Assembly: GCF_003667275.1 (NCBI RefSeq)
Contig: NZ_RCNV01000002.1
Location: forward strand, 340,896 to 404,895
DNA length: 64,000 nt
Source: Mesonia aquimarina
GTDB taxonomy: Bacteria > Bacteroidota > Bacteroidia > Flavobacteriales > Flavobacteriaceae
Reading direction: 5' to 3'
A program made the position numbers and the translations under genes. Shown here piece after piece: positions 38,258 through 47,921 of this stretch (positions within the stretch are counted from its first letter, which is position 1; every line of letters starts with the position of its first letter). Below the pieces are notes generated by a model. It did not search any database. It worked only from the letters and a program-made list of their open reading frames with translations, and had not been told where the DNA came from.

Positions 38258-39355
38258 TTAATAGGCCTCTAATTCATTCCGTAAATAAGCATTTAAGGCT
38301 GTCTGTTTAATTCCTAACTGTTCTTCAATAGCCTTATAATAATCTGAATCGGCGGTTCCGCTTCTCATAAATTTTTTGAGGGCCTCCCATCCTCCTTTTT
38401 CATAAACCTTCTTCACAAGTAAACCTCCTAACGCATAATGATAGGCGGTAGCATTATCTAAGTTGTCTAACTCAAGTAAATTGTTGAGGTTAATTGCCGG
38501 GTTTCTTTTTAAATACGCATTGGTTTTTATGAGGTGCCATTCCAGATCTTTACCGCGACTGCCCCCAAGAAAAGTAGCCATACCTTCCGACACCCAAAAA
38601 TGTTTGTTTGGATAGTGTTCGTCAATTTGCACGTGAAAAACTTCGTGAGGGTAGTACTCTCCTAATCCACTACAATAAACTTTCCCTTCAGAAGCTTTAC
38701 CACTCGGCATTGATTCTCCCCCCATCCCTACATAATAATCAATTCCTTTTAGCTTTTGAACTTCGTCAAAGTGATCTGCAAAATAATAGTCGAAAGGTGT
38801 CGGGTTTACCTCTAAATTTTTACAAATCCTTTGTACAAAAGCATTTAGTTTTTCAGCTTTTTTAAAATCAAAATCGTGATAACCGGGAAAATAGAAGTTA
38901 ATCATTCCGTTGGTTTTGCATTTCCAATGCTGTTTGTTAACATGCAAGGCATTATAAAGCTTAAATTCGCCGTTTTCTTTTTTAGCAAAATAGTTGACAA
39001 TCGCTAAAACAAAAGGAGTGCCATCAGCCTTACAAAATGAAAATTGCGCTTTTATTTGATATAGGCCATTCATTGAGCTTATGCTTAGGACGTGAATTGG
39101 ATATCCCATATATAATGAGGGTTGAAATTCACTTGCTAAAAAGTCAACGTCTACATAATTCGTTTGCACTTCTTTATTCCAGTATTCGCTATAGTTTTTT
39201 TCTTGTGGGTTAGAAGCTATATAGCTTTCAAATACATGCATAACTTCGTTGGTTTCTACGGCTGAAGAATCAACGATATGTTTATAGGTTATTTGTTGGC
39301 CGAAGCAAGACAGGCTGTAGAAAACTATTAGTATTTGCAGAAATTTTGTTGTCAT
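38258..39355 (-). CDS. Secreted gluzincin-type metallopeptidase-like protein
   Basis: 365 residues with a signal peptide (about 1-19, ending SCFGQ). A zinc motif HEVFH lies at 237-241 and a likely third ligand Glu257 in VSEGMATFLGG, the layout of gluzincins and peptidase MA-like proteins. The region before it is a beta-rich NTF2-like part. All three ligands are present, so activity is plausible. The specific family is not recognised. Confidence 0.7.
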   Translation of the reverse strand: MTTKFLQILIVFYSLSCFGQQITYKHIVDSSAVETNEVMHVFESYIASNPQEKNYSEYWNKEVQTNYVDVDFLASEFQPSLYMGYPIHVLSISSMNGLYQIKAQFSFCKADGTPFVLAIVNYFAKKENGEFKLYNALHVNKQHWKCKTNGMINFYFPGYHDFDFKKAEKLNAFVQRICKNLEVNPTPFDYYFADHFDEVQKLKGIDYYVGMGGESMPSGKASEGKVYCSGLGEYYPHEVFHVQIDEHYPNKHFWVSEGMATFLGGSRGKDLEWHLIKTNAYLKRNPAINLNNLLELDNLDNATAYHYALGGLLVKKVYEKGGWEALKKFMRSGTADSDYYKAIEEQLGIKQTALNAYLRNELEAY

Positions 39356-39430
39356 AACAATTTTTAACGAAGTTGCACATCAGTATCGTATCAATTGCTC
39401 TAAAAAGAAGGGAATTAAAAGCATTGACTT

Positions 39431-39832
39431 TTACCCTTTTAGGCTTAGACACTCTTGCACGGTTTTCAATTTTTCTATTAGCGGCATTAATTCCAATTTT
39501 TTTTCTGTAAATGCAGCAATCATCTTTCCTAAAACATTTTTAGCTTTATTACAGTTGTTACAATCATTTTCGCATTCTAAAATGTAAGCCTTAAGTATTC
39601 TGTAATTTACTGCGTAATCATTCGGGAAGATTTCTTGCGCTTTTTTATAATCAAATCTGGCATTGTGCCAATGTGATTTTGTTAACCAATGGTCACCTTC
39701 TTCCATAAGCCTTAAATATTCTCTTTCTTTTTTCTGCTGAATTATTTTTTCTTGCTTTAAAACAGTTATTTCGTTTTGTTGAATTAATATCCTTGTAAAA
39801 TACACAGCAATTGAAATCACCATGACTGACAA
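39431..39832 (-). CDS. Hypothetical membrane-anchored helical protein
   Basis: 133 residues: one membrane helix at the N-terminus (about 2-18), a Glu/Lys/Gln coiled coil (about 20-45), then a TPR-like helical pair (GDHWLTKSHWHNARFDYKKA) and a Cys cluster in ECENDCNNC. It starts 5 bases after the stop of a small basic protein and is probably in one operon with it. Function unknown. Confidence 0.6.
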   Translation of the reverse strand: MSVMVISIAVYFTRILIQQNEITVLKQEKIIQQKKEREYLRLMEEGDHWLTKSHWHNARFDYKKAQEIFPNDYAVNYRILKAYILECENDCNNCNKAKNVLGKMIAAFTEKKLELMPLIEKLKTVQECLSLKG

Positions 39833-39837
39833 GGCAA

Positions 39838-40065
39838 TCAGTATAAATTTTCTTTTCTTTTTTGTCTTATAATTTTTTTTCTAATTTTTAAAATATCTTC
39901 CTTAGAAGCTTTTTTAAAAGCTATTTTTCCACCGGCAGCTTTTAAATATTCTGCTTTTATACTTAAGAATGACCGCTCTTTTTTAAAGTAGCTTTTTGAT
40001 CTAAGTAACTTTTTATTATTACTTAGACTATTTCTCATTCCTTGAATACTTCCTCCTCCGGGCAT
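39838..40065 (-). CDS. Small conserved basic protein
   Basis: 75 residues, strongly basic (about one third Lys/Arg), opening with MPGGGSIQGMRNSLSNNKKL and containing YLKAAGGKIAFKKAS. I recall close matches to this opening as conserved hypotheticals in Bacteroidota, but know of no function. The basic, Gly-containing make-up would suit RNA or ribosome binding, which is only a guess. Confidence 0.6.
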   Translation of the reverse strand: MPGGGSIQGMRNSLSNNKKLLRSKSYFKKERSFLSIKAEYLKAAGGKIAFKKASKEDILKIRKKIIRQKRKENLY

Positions 40066-40247
40066 TTATTTCTAAAATTTTGGCATAAACCGAAGATAGC
40101 AAATTTGCAAGGATTTTTTCGTGTTAAGTTAGAAGCTTGCGGGGTAATAAATAACAGGTTCACGTTTTATTGGCATTCCAACTTTTTCATTGATGTGATA
40201 TATTGATAGAATTACAATGCATATTAGGTATTTTAAATCAATAATTT

Positions 40248-40976
40248 CTATAATCTTGATTCTTTTAATTTTTTATAAGATTTTGTAGTGCTTTTAATGA
40301 GCATATAAAAGGTAAGACCAAGCTCCCCAATAGCCGCTAATACTCCCACTATCAGCGCTGTATAAACTTCATAGCCCGGAAAATTAAAATTTCCAAATGT
40401 TTCAATTAAATAACCGGTTCCGGCTCCTATCATAAGCCCTCCAAACAACTTTGGGAATACATTGGATTTAAGAATCAGCACCCCTAGCAATATACAATGG
40501 ATACCGAAGAAGCCGCCCGCAATGAGATAACCGTATTGGTGAGCTTGTATTAAAGTAGCACTAAGCTCTTGTAGTTGGTGTAAGCTAAATACTTGAGATA
40601 TATCTTGATTTTCTAATACCTTCAATGCCATATGATGGTTCAACAAGTTTATGCTACCTATTGCAGGGTGAGCTATAAGCCTAAAAGTAGAGGAGACCAT
40701 TGCTAAAGTTTTATTGAAGGGTTTAAATATTTTGTATAATAGTATTGCTATCACAGCATCTAAAAGAAATGCAATGAAATCGGTTGTTAAGCCTAATTGA
40801 AACAGTCCTTTATTTTCAAGTAAATTGTTTGCTGTTGCTATAGCATTCCCTGGTACCACGAGCGTTTCCCTTACGTAGCCTTGGCTAAAGCCGGCGAAAA
40901 TAATCACTAATAAGTAGAATAATCCAGTAAGACGAATCAATTTTATATTCACAAATGCTTTCACTTTGTTCATCAT
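40248..40976 (-). CDS. DUF4386 family membrane protein
   Basis: 242 residues with about six membrane helices. The conserved DUF4386 opening (LIRLTGLFYLLVIIFAGFSQGYVRETL, cut here in essence to its first helix) and the LLYKIFKPFNKTLAMVSSTFRL loop are present. No function is known for the family. It lies 35 bases downstream of the flavin reductase gene on the same strand, at the end of the Crp-linked cluster. Confidence 0.78.
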   Translation of the reverse strand: MMNKVKAFVNIKLIRLTGLFYLLVIIFAGFSQGYVRETLVVPGNAIATANNLLENKGLFQLGLTTDFIAFLLDAVIAILLYKIFKPFNKTLAMVSSTFRLIAHPAIGSINLLNHHMALKVLENQDISQVFSLHQLQELSATLIQAHQYGYLIAGGFFGIHCILLGVLILKSNVFPKLFGGLMIGAGTGYLIETFGNFNFPGYEVYTALIVGVLAAIGELGLTFYMLIKSTTKSYKKLKESRL

Positions 40977-41011
40977 TCTTTATTTAAAATTCGAATTTTA
41001 CTACTTTATAA

Positions 41012-41545
41012 TTATTTAATAATTGTTTTAAATTTATTGACTTTATTGTAAATGTCTTCTTTGAAGTAGTTATCATTTATTTCTCCATTTTTAAAATTTT
41101 CGTAGAAAGAGGGTAATGAAAAGGTGTCTGTTATGCAAGCACCCATATACGGAAAGTAAGCACTTGCTGATTGTAATACGCTTGCTCCACCTCTACTTCC
41201 CGGTGAAGTTGCCATTAACAGCATGGGTTTTTCTCTCCAAAGTTTCATATTTATACGAGATAACCAGTCTATCGTATTTTTAAATACCGCTGTATAAGAG
41301 CCATTATGTTCTGCGAGAGATATTATAAATCCATCGGCCGAATTGAACAACCTATCTAGTTTTTTTACCGTTGTTGGGATAGCATTTTCTTCCTCAAAGT
41401 CAACACTATAGAAAGGTAAAACATAATCATTTAAGTCGATTGAAATAACTTCTTCATTTTCTAGTAAACTAGAAGTATAGTTTATTAAACTTTTGTTGAT
41501 GGATCTTTGACTATTACTACCTGCCATTGTGATTATTTTTTTCAT
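41012..41545 (-). CDS. NAD(P)H-dependent FMN reductase family protein
   Basis: 177-residue flavodoxin-fold reductase. The phosphate loop of FMN is formed by MAGSNSQRSINKSL at the N-terminus, with the flavin-contacting SLAEHNGSYTAVFKNTIDWLSR segment near 80-100 and a TSPGSRGG loop near 115-121. Likely reduces quinones, azo compounds or free flavin with NAD(P)H. Lies downstream of DoxX and upstream of DUF4386 genes on the same strand. Confidence 0.85.
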   Translation of the reverse strand: MKKIITMAGSNSQRSINKSLINYTSSLLENEEVISIDLNDYVLPFYSVDFEEENAIPTTVKKLDRLFNSADGFIISLAEHNGSYTAVFKNTIDWLSRINMKLWREKPMLLMATSPGSRGGASVLQSASAYFPYMGACITDTFSLPSFYENFKNGEINDNYFKEDIYNKVNKFKTIIK

Positions 41546-41717
41546 GATTACTATTTTTTAGAGATTAAACTATCTTTTGAATATTTTTACGTCCATTGCC
41601 AATTTGGTTAATGAAGACTAATTATCAGGAAGGAATATTCGTAACCTTCATTAGCTTGCTTCACGAACCAGTTTGCTAAAAACTCTGGGTACATTTAAAG
41701 TATCGGAGATATAAACA

Positions 41718-42089
41718 TTATAGTATTACTTTGAAATTTTTATCTGTAACAAGTAAAACCATACCAGCAACACAACAATATAAAGCTGTGTAAAAATATT
41801 CATAGTCATTATGTGCAAAATGAGTTATCAATGCACCAATTGCGAATGGCAATAACCATAAAGTCGATAGGTTTTTAACTTGATGCATCCAAAACCCAAC
41901 AACCAAACCAATAACTCCCAATAATTCGCCATAACCTATAAATAAAGTCCATATTTTTCCGAAACCAAAATTGCTCATGTTTTCCATCATACTTTGTTTT
42001 TGGAAAACTTTAAAAAGACTTGCATAACCGAAAGCATAGATTAAATATCCATATGCTAACCAATGTGAAACGTTTACTAAATTTTTCAT
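41718..42089 (-). CDS. DoxX family membrane protein
   Basis: 123 residues with four membrane helices, matching the small DoxX/DoxD-like group. Key segments are FGYASLFKVFQKQSMMENM and the loop before GYGELLGVIGLVVGF. Members are linked to thiosulfate or redox stress handling, but for this protein the role is open. A barrel-like protein and a Crp-type regulator lie just upstream. Confidence 0.78.
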   Translation of the reverse strand: MKNLVNVSHWLAYGYLIYAFGYASLFKVFQKQSMMENMSNFGFGKIWTLFIGYGELLGVIGLVVGFWMHQVKNLSTLWLLPFAIGALITHFAHNDYEYFYTALYCCVAGMVLLVTDKNFKVIL

Positions 42090-42111
42090 GATATTTAAGG
42101 TTTAAAATTGT

Positions 42112-42756
42112 TTATAAAATTTTTCGATAATACAAACCGAAGGATGATTTGCCTATAGGGTTAGGCCCATACTGGTCAAAGTCTAAACCAATACCTAATT
42201 GATGGCCATTAAAAGAAGTTCCTAAACGCAATTGCTGAAAACTCCTTGAATGGGTTTTAAACTTGTCCCAAACGGTTAAAAACTGACCGTTTAACCAAAG
42301 GGAGATGTTATTATTTATAGGGAGGTTATACTGAAACTGAGCAAAGACTTCAGCATAGCTACCATCTTTTTGCTCAGAATGGGCTATTGTAGAAATAATT
42401 ACCAATACTATTCGTGAATTTTCTAGTGTGAACTTTGCGGACAAACGTTCAGAATACCCAGCAAAACTGTTGTAATATAAAGATGGACCAATGGCAATAT
42501 GCTTATTAAGACTCCAGAATAAAGTTGGTTGTATCCCGGTCTCATCAAAGCCTTGGGTTTCTTCATTTTCAAATTTCTGAAAGAAAGCCAAGGTGTTAAC
42601 GCTCAAAGTCTTGCTTTTATTTATAAAATAGCTTGAGTAAGAGGTAAAATCAGTTTTATCAAAGCCTGAAAACAGTTCAAGCTGTGTAAACTGTGCTTGC
42701 AAATAGCTTGTAAACCCAATTATTAAAAATGATGAAATGATTATTATTTTTTTCAT
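42112..42756 (-). CDS. Outer-membrane beta-barrel-like protein
   Basis: 214 residues with a signal peptide (about 1-21, ending LQAQF) and alternating aromatic-rich strands ending in a C-terminal aromatic-containing strand (SFGLYYRKIL). This is the look of a small outer-membrane barrel. No family recognised. It is 52 bases downstream of the Crp-type regulator and 22 bases upstream of DoxX, so probably under that regulator. Confidence 0.6.
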   Translation of the reverse strand: MKKIIIISSFLIIGFTSYLQAQFTQLELFSGFDKTDFTSYSSYFINKSKTLSVNTLAFFQKFENEETQGFDETGIQPTLFWSLNKHIAIGPSLYYNSFAGYSERLSAKFTLENSRIVLVIISTIAHSEQKDGSYAEVFAQFQYNLPINNNISLWLNGQFLTVWDKFKTHSRSFQQLRLGTSFNGHQLGIGLDFDQYGPNPIGKSSFGLYYRKIL

Positions 42757-42808
42757 GCCTCAAAGTTCCGATAGGAACACATGAAAAAAATGAACTAGTT
42801 TAAGACTT

Positions 42809-43402
42809 TTATATTCGATTGACTTTCGTAATGATTTTACTCATGAATTCTGGCGTGATGCCAATATAGGCTGCTAAGTCTTTTTGGGTAATTCTATTGA
42901 CAATTTTAGGGTATTTCTTTTTGAACTCGATGAATCGCTCTTCTGCCGTTAAGGATATGCCATGATTGGTACGCCTTATATAGCTTATGAGTGATCTTTG
43001 GTATAGAATGCGATAAAACCGTTCAAATTTTGGTATTTCCTGAAAAAGTAAATCATAATTAGCTCGAGAAATTCCTAATAATTCAGAATCCTCGGTAGCT
43101 TTAATAAAATAACGTGATGGTTGTTTGGTTATAAAACTTGCCATGTCACCTGTCCAGTAATCTTCAACAGCAAACATAGAGATATGAGGAGCACCATTCC
43201 CATCTAGCGTGTATACTTTTAAGCAACCCTTAGTTATAAAATACTCGTATTTAGTAATGTCGCCTGCTTGCATTAAAAAGGCCTTTTTATCTACTTTGAT
43301 TTCTGTAAGCAGAGAAAGGTACTTTTGTTTTTCAAGCTCGGTTAAATCGATGAACCTGAATATATTATTTAGGATTAGGGTATGTGATTTTTTAAAAGTC
43401 AA
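42809..43402 (-). CDS. Crp/Fnr family transcriptional regulator
   Basis: 197 residues: an N-terminal cyclic-nucleotide-binding-like beta barrel (about 20-120, GCLKVYTLDGNGAPHISMF) and a C-terminal winged helix (about 145-195, ITQKDLAAYIGITPEFMSKI). The Cys cluster of Fnr is absent and the cAMP-contact residues are not clearly conserved, so the effector is unknown. Heads the barrel-DoxX-flavin-reductase cluster and likely controls it. Confidence 0.88.
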   Translation of the reverse strand: MTFKKSHTLILNNIFRFIDLTELEKQKYLSLLTEIKVDKKAFLMQAGDITKYEYFITKGCLKVYTLDGNGAPHISMFAVEDYWTGDMASFITKQPSRYFIKATEDSELLGISRANYDLLFQEIPKFERFYRILYQRSLISYIRRTNHGISLTAEERFIEFKKKYPKIVNRITQKDLAAYIGITPEFMSKIITKVNRI

Positions 43403-44091
43403 TTTTCTGTCTCGTCCTAAAATATGGCTACAGCTTACAACTTAATTTAAGCTGTTAATTTATATACCATATTTGGTGTTCTAAAGCCTAAAGATAAGTA
43501 TAATCTTGCTTCATTGATTTAATTAAATTGTAAGGTATGTTATAAGTTATTTTTCATCTTTTCTACTAGCCAAAACTTTTGCACGTTGTTTTACCTTTTA
43601 TTTCCAAAAGCCCACCGGAGGACTACTGCTACCAAAATAGAAAGTAAATACGACAGTAAATCAAAAGATTTGGCAGTTTACAAAGTATACCAAAGTTTCT
43701 GGTTTAAAAAAGATGTAGCTATGTGTTATGTGCGTTGTCTTGGTGCATTATGCTAGTTTAAGAGCCATTTAAATGTTCCGCAAAGAGTAAATAAAATAAG
43801 CCAAGAGTTTATAAGTAGCAAGGGAAACTAAGAGGTGAATATCTTCAGTTTGTAATTGTTTTACTAATAAATTTTAAAATCAGATTTCTAACATAACTAA
43901 ATGGAAAGGCGAATGCACCACGAAGCTAAGCCCAAAAAAAGTATTTTTTTATTCAAGTATAAGATTGATTCATTATTAGCATAACTATAGAATATTGGAT
44001 TGTCATATAAAGGGTTAAATCCGAAAAATATAGCAAATTTGCGAGGATTTTTAGAAGTAGAAAGGAACCAAGTCATTCGTTCTACACTTTT
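43403..44091. other. Non-coding region, 689 bp, with an attC-like relic
   Basis: No ORF with coding character. Positions 43681-43740 resemble (by eye about three quarters identical) the right arm of the attC-like site at 59095-59154, including TATACCAAA and the ...TAGCTAT-TGTTAT... segment. The left arm is missing, so this looks like a decayed cassette junction. The rest is AT-rich sequence without recognised structure. Confidence 0.5.
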
Positions 44092-44667
44092 TTATCTGAA
44101 TTGTTTTGGTTTTAATTGCTGACTAGCGTTTTCTACTATTTCAATAATTCTTTTATGCCTTGTTTTTTCTCTTTTAGCAGACACAACCCAATATAAAATC
44201 GATTTTTTATCAGACTTACTTAAGCTTTTAAAGTATTTAACAGCCCCTTTATGGTTTGCGAATTCCTGCAATAAATCACTTGGAATCTCTAGGTTTTCAA
44301 CGCTATCTAGCATCGTCCAAGAACCATTCTCTTTTGCTATTTCAATACTTTTATACCCTGCTTCTGTCATGAGTCCTTTATCAATTAAGCTTTTTATTTT
44401 CTTCTTATTGATTTTTGACCAGTTGCTTTTTGCCTTTCGTTTGGTGAAATACTGTTTGTATCTTTCAGTATCAATTGTTCTTTTTGTACTATCTATCCAT
44501 CCAAAACAAAGTGACTCGTCAACGGATTCACTCCAGCTTAGATTAAAGTTCGGAGATGCTTTTTTATAAAAAATAAGCCAAACAGCCTCTTTTTCTGTAT
44601 GATTTAGCTCGAGCCATTCTCTCCATTCTTGTTTGTTTTTAGGACAAATTTCTTCAGTTTCTCTCAT
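44092..44667 (-). CDS. YdeI/OmpD-associated family protein
   Basis: About 191 residues of the YdeI-like family (bacteriocin-protection type). Conserved parts are KNKQEWREWLELNH, EAVWLIFYKK, the WSESVDESLCFGWIDS block and a C-terminal YWVVSAKREKTRHKRI segment. The biochemical role of the family is unclear. ATG at 44667 is preferred to the one at 44679 because it reduces the overlap with the upstream S41 gene to 14 bases. Probably cotranscribed with that peptidase. Confidence 0.82.
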   Translation of the reverse strand: MRETEEICPKNKQEWREWLELNHTEKEAVWLIFYKKASPNFNLSWSESVDESLCFGWIDSTKRTIDTERYKQYFTKRKAKSNWSKINKKKIKSLIDKGLMTEAGYKSIEIAKENGSWTMLDSVENLEIPSDLLQEFANHKGAVKYFKSLSKSDKKSILYWVVSAKREKTRHKRIIEIVENASQQLKPKQFR

Positions 44668-46285
44668 TTGCAATTTCAATAGCTTTTTCTAAAATTTCAT
44701 CCCGACCATCGCTCAATCCGTTGATTGTCGGTTTAATTTCTATGTTAATTTTAACTCCTTTTCTTTGGGTTTCCGTTCCATCAGGGTAGAGAATTCCATT
44801 TCCGGACATTGCTGTTTTATAGCCCCCCATATATTCAAATACAACTACATCGCCATCAGCTCCTGCAGTTTGATTTCCGAGTGTAATTACCTTGTCAGCC
44901 GTTTGAAAAGCCATAGCTGTAAATTCTGCTCTGCTTATAGTTTCTTCATTTACAAGTAGAATAATATCTCCTTGAAAAGCTTTTCTATTACGAAGTGTTT
45001 TTAAATTGTCTTTAAAAATAAATCTTGAGGGATAATTGATGTTAGGGGTATAAACCTTGCTAAACGCTCTTTTTTCTGTATTTAAAAACCGGGTAAAGTA
45101 TTTATAAATAAAATCAGGGTAATTTCTTAAATCAATTATTATAGTGGTTTTATTCTCAAAAGACTCAAAAATATCTTTGATATCCTCGCTTTTAACACTA
45201 GCCATATTAATGTAGCCTATTTGATTATTTAAGGATTTTGATTTTAGCTGTTTTGACTTATTCCAATAGTTAAAATCCTTAAAATCATATCTGTTTACTT
45301 TGATTTGTTTCGTTTGTCCCTCTCTTTCTATAGTCAAATTCACCTTATCTTCTAAGCCATTTAATATCTGACTGTAAGTTCGTTTTATTTTAATATTTGT
45401 ATTAGAGCCCGAAACATACTTTAGATTTTTCTCTGTTTCTGTTTTGACGTCTAAATCATTTATTTTTAAAATAACATCCCCTAATTTTAAATTATTAAGT
45501 TTCGCAATGGAATCATTATAGAAGCCTGAAATAACCGCTTTATTTTCTATATGTGAAATTTTAACGGGAAGATATTTTTGTCTTTGTCCGGAGAAACTGA
45601 TCCAAGCGTGAGAGTCGTCTAGTTTTGCAATAAGTACTTTTATTACTGATTGATACTCATCTTTACTTGATACCTCCTTGATTTTTGATATCATTTCTCT
45701 TAAAACTGAATCCCAATGTTGATCAGTAAGGTATTTGTAAGGGTAAAAATATTCTATGATATTCCAGTATTTAAATAGCCCTAAAAGTCTATATTCTTCA
45801 TCTGGAAATTCAAAAGATTGGTAAGCAGGTTCATTTGTAACTTTTATTTTCCCAACACGTTCGGTAGTTACGTAAGAATTATTTTTTTGGTTCCGGTTTT
45901 TTTCGATGTACTTTAATTTGGAAGCGAGTTCATCTGTAAAAAAAGTAGTGTTTTGTGTCCACGATAGATCAAAATTCTTATCAAAATAACTTTCATCTGT
46001 ATCACATTTTCTACAGGGTTTTATAGGTCCTAAGTTATTTATCCAACTTATATAAACTTCAGATAAAGCGGTTTTATCCTTTGCCTCTAAAACCTCAGGT
46101 ATTTTTTTTATCAGTTCTTGATCCCAATCCAATTCTCCTTTAGCCACTTCAGGATGATAATATTTTAAATAGCCATAGATTTTTCCAAGCGAAGCTAATT
46201 TTTCATTGTTAGAAATATTCTGTTGGGCAGTCAGAAAACTGTAACTAAAAAAGGCCAAAAGTAGAAGTAAGCTTGTTTTTTTCAT
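44654..46285 (-). CDS. S41 family peptidase
   Basis: 543 residues with a signal peptide (about 1-20, SFLTAQ). A helical domain with CRKC (near 118) is followed by a PDZ segment (LKLGDVILKINDLDVKTE in essence) and the S41 core with the probable nucleophile Ser at about 451 in TISRAEFTAMAF, then GNQTAGADGD. It is clearly paralogous to the protein at 18912-21125 (shared YLKYYHP, CxxC, WNIIEYFYP and TAGADG segments) but has no N-terminal binding domain and no lipobox. Confidence 0.85.
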   Translation of the reverse strand: MKKTSLLLLLAFFSYSFLTAQQNISNNEKLASLGKIYGYLKYYHPEVAKGELDWDQELIKKIPEVLEAKDKTALSEVYISWINNLGPIKPCRKCDTDESYFDKNFDLSWTQNTTFFTDELASKLKYIEKNRNQKNNSYVTTERVGKIKVTNEPAYQSFEFPDEEYRLLGLFKYWNIIEYFYPYKYLTDQHWDSVLREMISKIKEVSSKDEYQSVIKVLIAKLDDSHAWISFSGQRQKYLPVKISHIENKAVISGFYNDSIAKLNNLKLGDVILKINDLDVKTETEKNLKYVSGSNTNIKIKRTYSQILNGLEDKVNLTIEREGQTKQIKVNRYDFKDFNYWNKSKQLKSKSLNNQIGYINMASVKSEDIKDIFESFENKTTIIIDLRNYPDFIYKYFTRFLNTEKRAFSKVYTPNINYPSRFIFKDNLKTLRNRKAFQGDIILLVNEETISRAEFTAMAFQTADKVITLGNQTAGADGDVVVFEYMGGYKTAMSGNGILYPDGTETQRKGVKINIEIKPTINGLSDGRDEILEKAIEIANERN

Positions 46286-46412
46286 AATGCAACACAGGGT
46301 TTTTACTTTACCAATTGTTATGTGACGTTTTAATTCAATTTTACTCTGGTACTGAAACTCTTTTTGACAAAAATTAATCCACCATATGTTTCTACATATA
46401 TTTTATTGATTT

Positions 46413-46560
46413 ATATTCTATGTAAAAGTTTTGGTAGATAACCACCTGAGGCAATTAGCAAATGTTTTGACTTTTCATTGAAAAACTCTAAATCTTTGTC
46501 GAATTGAATATGATCAAGCATTGCGGTCCAGTTAACGAATGCTTCGGAAATAATAGCTGC
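46413..46560 (-). pseudogene. Coding-like fragment, about 49 codons
   Basis: A minus-strand open stretch of protein-like composition (FVNWTAMLDHIQFDKDLEFF, later ASGGYLPKLLHRI) ends in TAA and is preceded directly by an in-frame TAG, with no start codon at its head. It looks like the 3' remnant of a deleted gene. Parent family not recognised. Confidence 0.4.
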
Positions 46561-46569
46561 CTAATTCAT

Positions 46570-47766
46570 TTACTCATACTCATATAAAACTTCTACTTTT
46601 TTTGGGTTGTGATTGTATTCCGGATCTCCAAAATAATCTCGCGTTTCTTTGGTTAACCTGGAATTAGTATCAAAATCATATGTGATATTATAGCCGAAAA
46701 AGCTTCCATCTGAATAGGTTCTTTTAAATTGAGTGATATAATTATCAGAAATATAATTTACTACATTATCTCTATAGTTTAAATTAGAAAATTCATCGCT
46801 TTCCAGTAACAAGTTGTTTTTCCAGTGTTCGCCAAAAATATATTGGTAAAAGTTGTAAGCATCAGAACCTTGTTGTGAACTGTATTGATATTCGTCTAAA
46901 GTTCCACTAGCCATATCAACAGTTAATGGATTCCCATTTTGATAGTTAATGGTAGAAACGAAGGTCTGGTTATTTATTCCTGGAACCAATTCTTTATAAA
47001 TTAAATTATCTGAATTTAATTTTAAATGATGAACGCTTGGATTACCTCCTCCAAATAATCTTCCAATAAACTCAATTTCATCTCCATTATAATTAAATTC
47101 GTGTACTATTGATCCATCTTCACCTGTCAAAATTGTTTTAATTAAGCGGTTATCATTATCATAAAAATATTCTGTTTCAGTTAAGAAATAAGTTTTCATT
47201 TTTTTAACTAAACCATTACTGTAAGTTTCCGCCAGAGCACTATCAACACTCCCATTAGAAGAAATTTTTACTTCTATGAGTAAATCATTTTGAAATGTAT
47301 ATTTAACCGAATGTATTTCATTATCATTATTATCAAACCGTTTAATAGTGACAGATTTTAAGCTTGTAGGTGTAGTGTTTTCGTTTATATCATTTAGGGT
47401 AATAGTAAAATTAGCATTATCTGAAACTCCACTATTTTCTACGGTTATAATTCCCGATATCACAGGATTGGTTTCAAAATCAAAAAGAGTTTCATCAAAT
47501 ACAGTAATTTCTCCGGTAGAGGAGTTTATTTCAATAGCGTTTGCCGGGGTTTGACTTGCAACCGTAAAAGTTAAGCTTCCTTGATTTGTTGTAGCCGTTA
47601 AGTTTCCTAAAGAGGTATTAGGAGCAGGGTTTTCATTTATAGTTGTACTGAAATCTGAAGCATTTACTGTAATAGAATTTGGTACAGGGTCAGCTGTATC
47701 GTCACCTTCTGTACAAGAAATAAATGCGGTTAAGAAAGCTAAACATAAAATTTTAATTTTTTTCAT
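46570..47766 (-). CDS. Cadherin-like surface lipoprotein
   Basis: 398 residues with a lipobox (TAFISCTE, Cys near 18). Residues about 30-130 resemble one cadherin/dystroglycan-type repeat (NENPAPNTSLGNLTATT, INSSTGEITVFDETLFDFE, TITLNDINEN). The rest (about 140-395) has short YD/RHS-like strands (YSNGLVKKM, YFYDNDNRLIKTI). Likely exposed at the cell surface. Function unknown. Confidence 0.7.
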   Translation of the reverse strand: MKKIKILCLAFLTAFISCTEGDDTADPVPNSITVNASDFSTTINENPAPNTSLGNLTATTNQGSLTFTVASQTPANAIEINSSTGEITVFDETLFDFETNPVISGIITVENSGVSDNANFTITLNDINENTTPTSLKSVTIKRFDNNDNEIHSVKYTFQNDLLIEVKISSNGSVDSALAETYSNGLVKKMKTYFLTETEYFYDNDNRLIKTILTGEDGSIVHEFNYNGDEIEFIGRLFGGGNPSVHHLKLNSDNLIYKELVPGINNQTFVSTINYQNGNPLTVDMASGTLDEYQYSSQQGSDAYNFYQYIFGEHWKNNLLLESDEFSNLNYRDNVVNYISDNYITQFKRTYSDGSFFGYNITYDFDTNSRLTKETRDYFGDPEYNHNPKKVEVLYEYE

Positions 47767-47921
47767 AAATAATATTTTTGGTAGAGGTCAAATTCAGCAG
47801 CTCAATTTACAACAAACCGTTAAAACTCTATAATAATTCTAATAAACTTATAGTGTAGGAATTTTTTTATAATTAAACAGTGTCAATTAGCAGAAATGAT
47901 GAGGTGTGAATACTTTTACTT

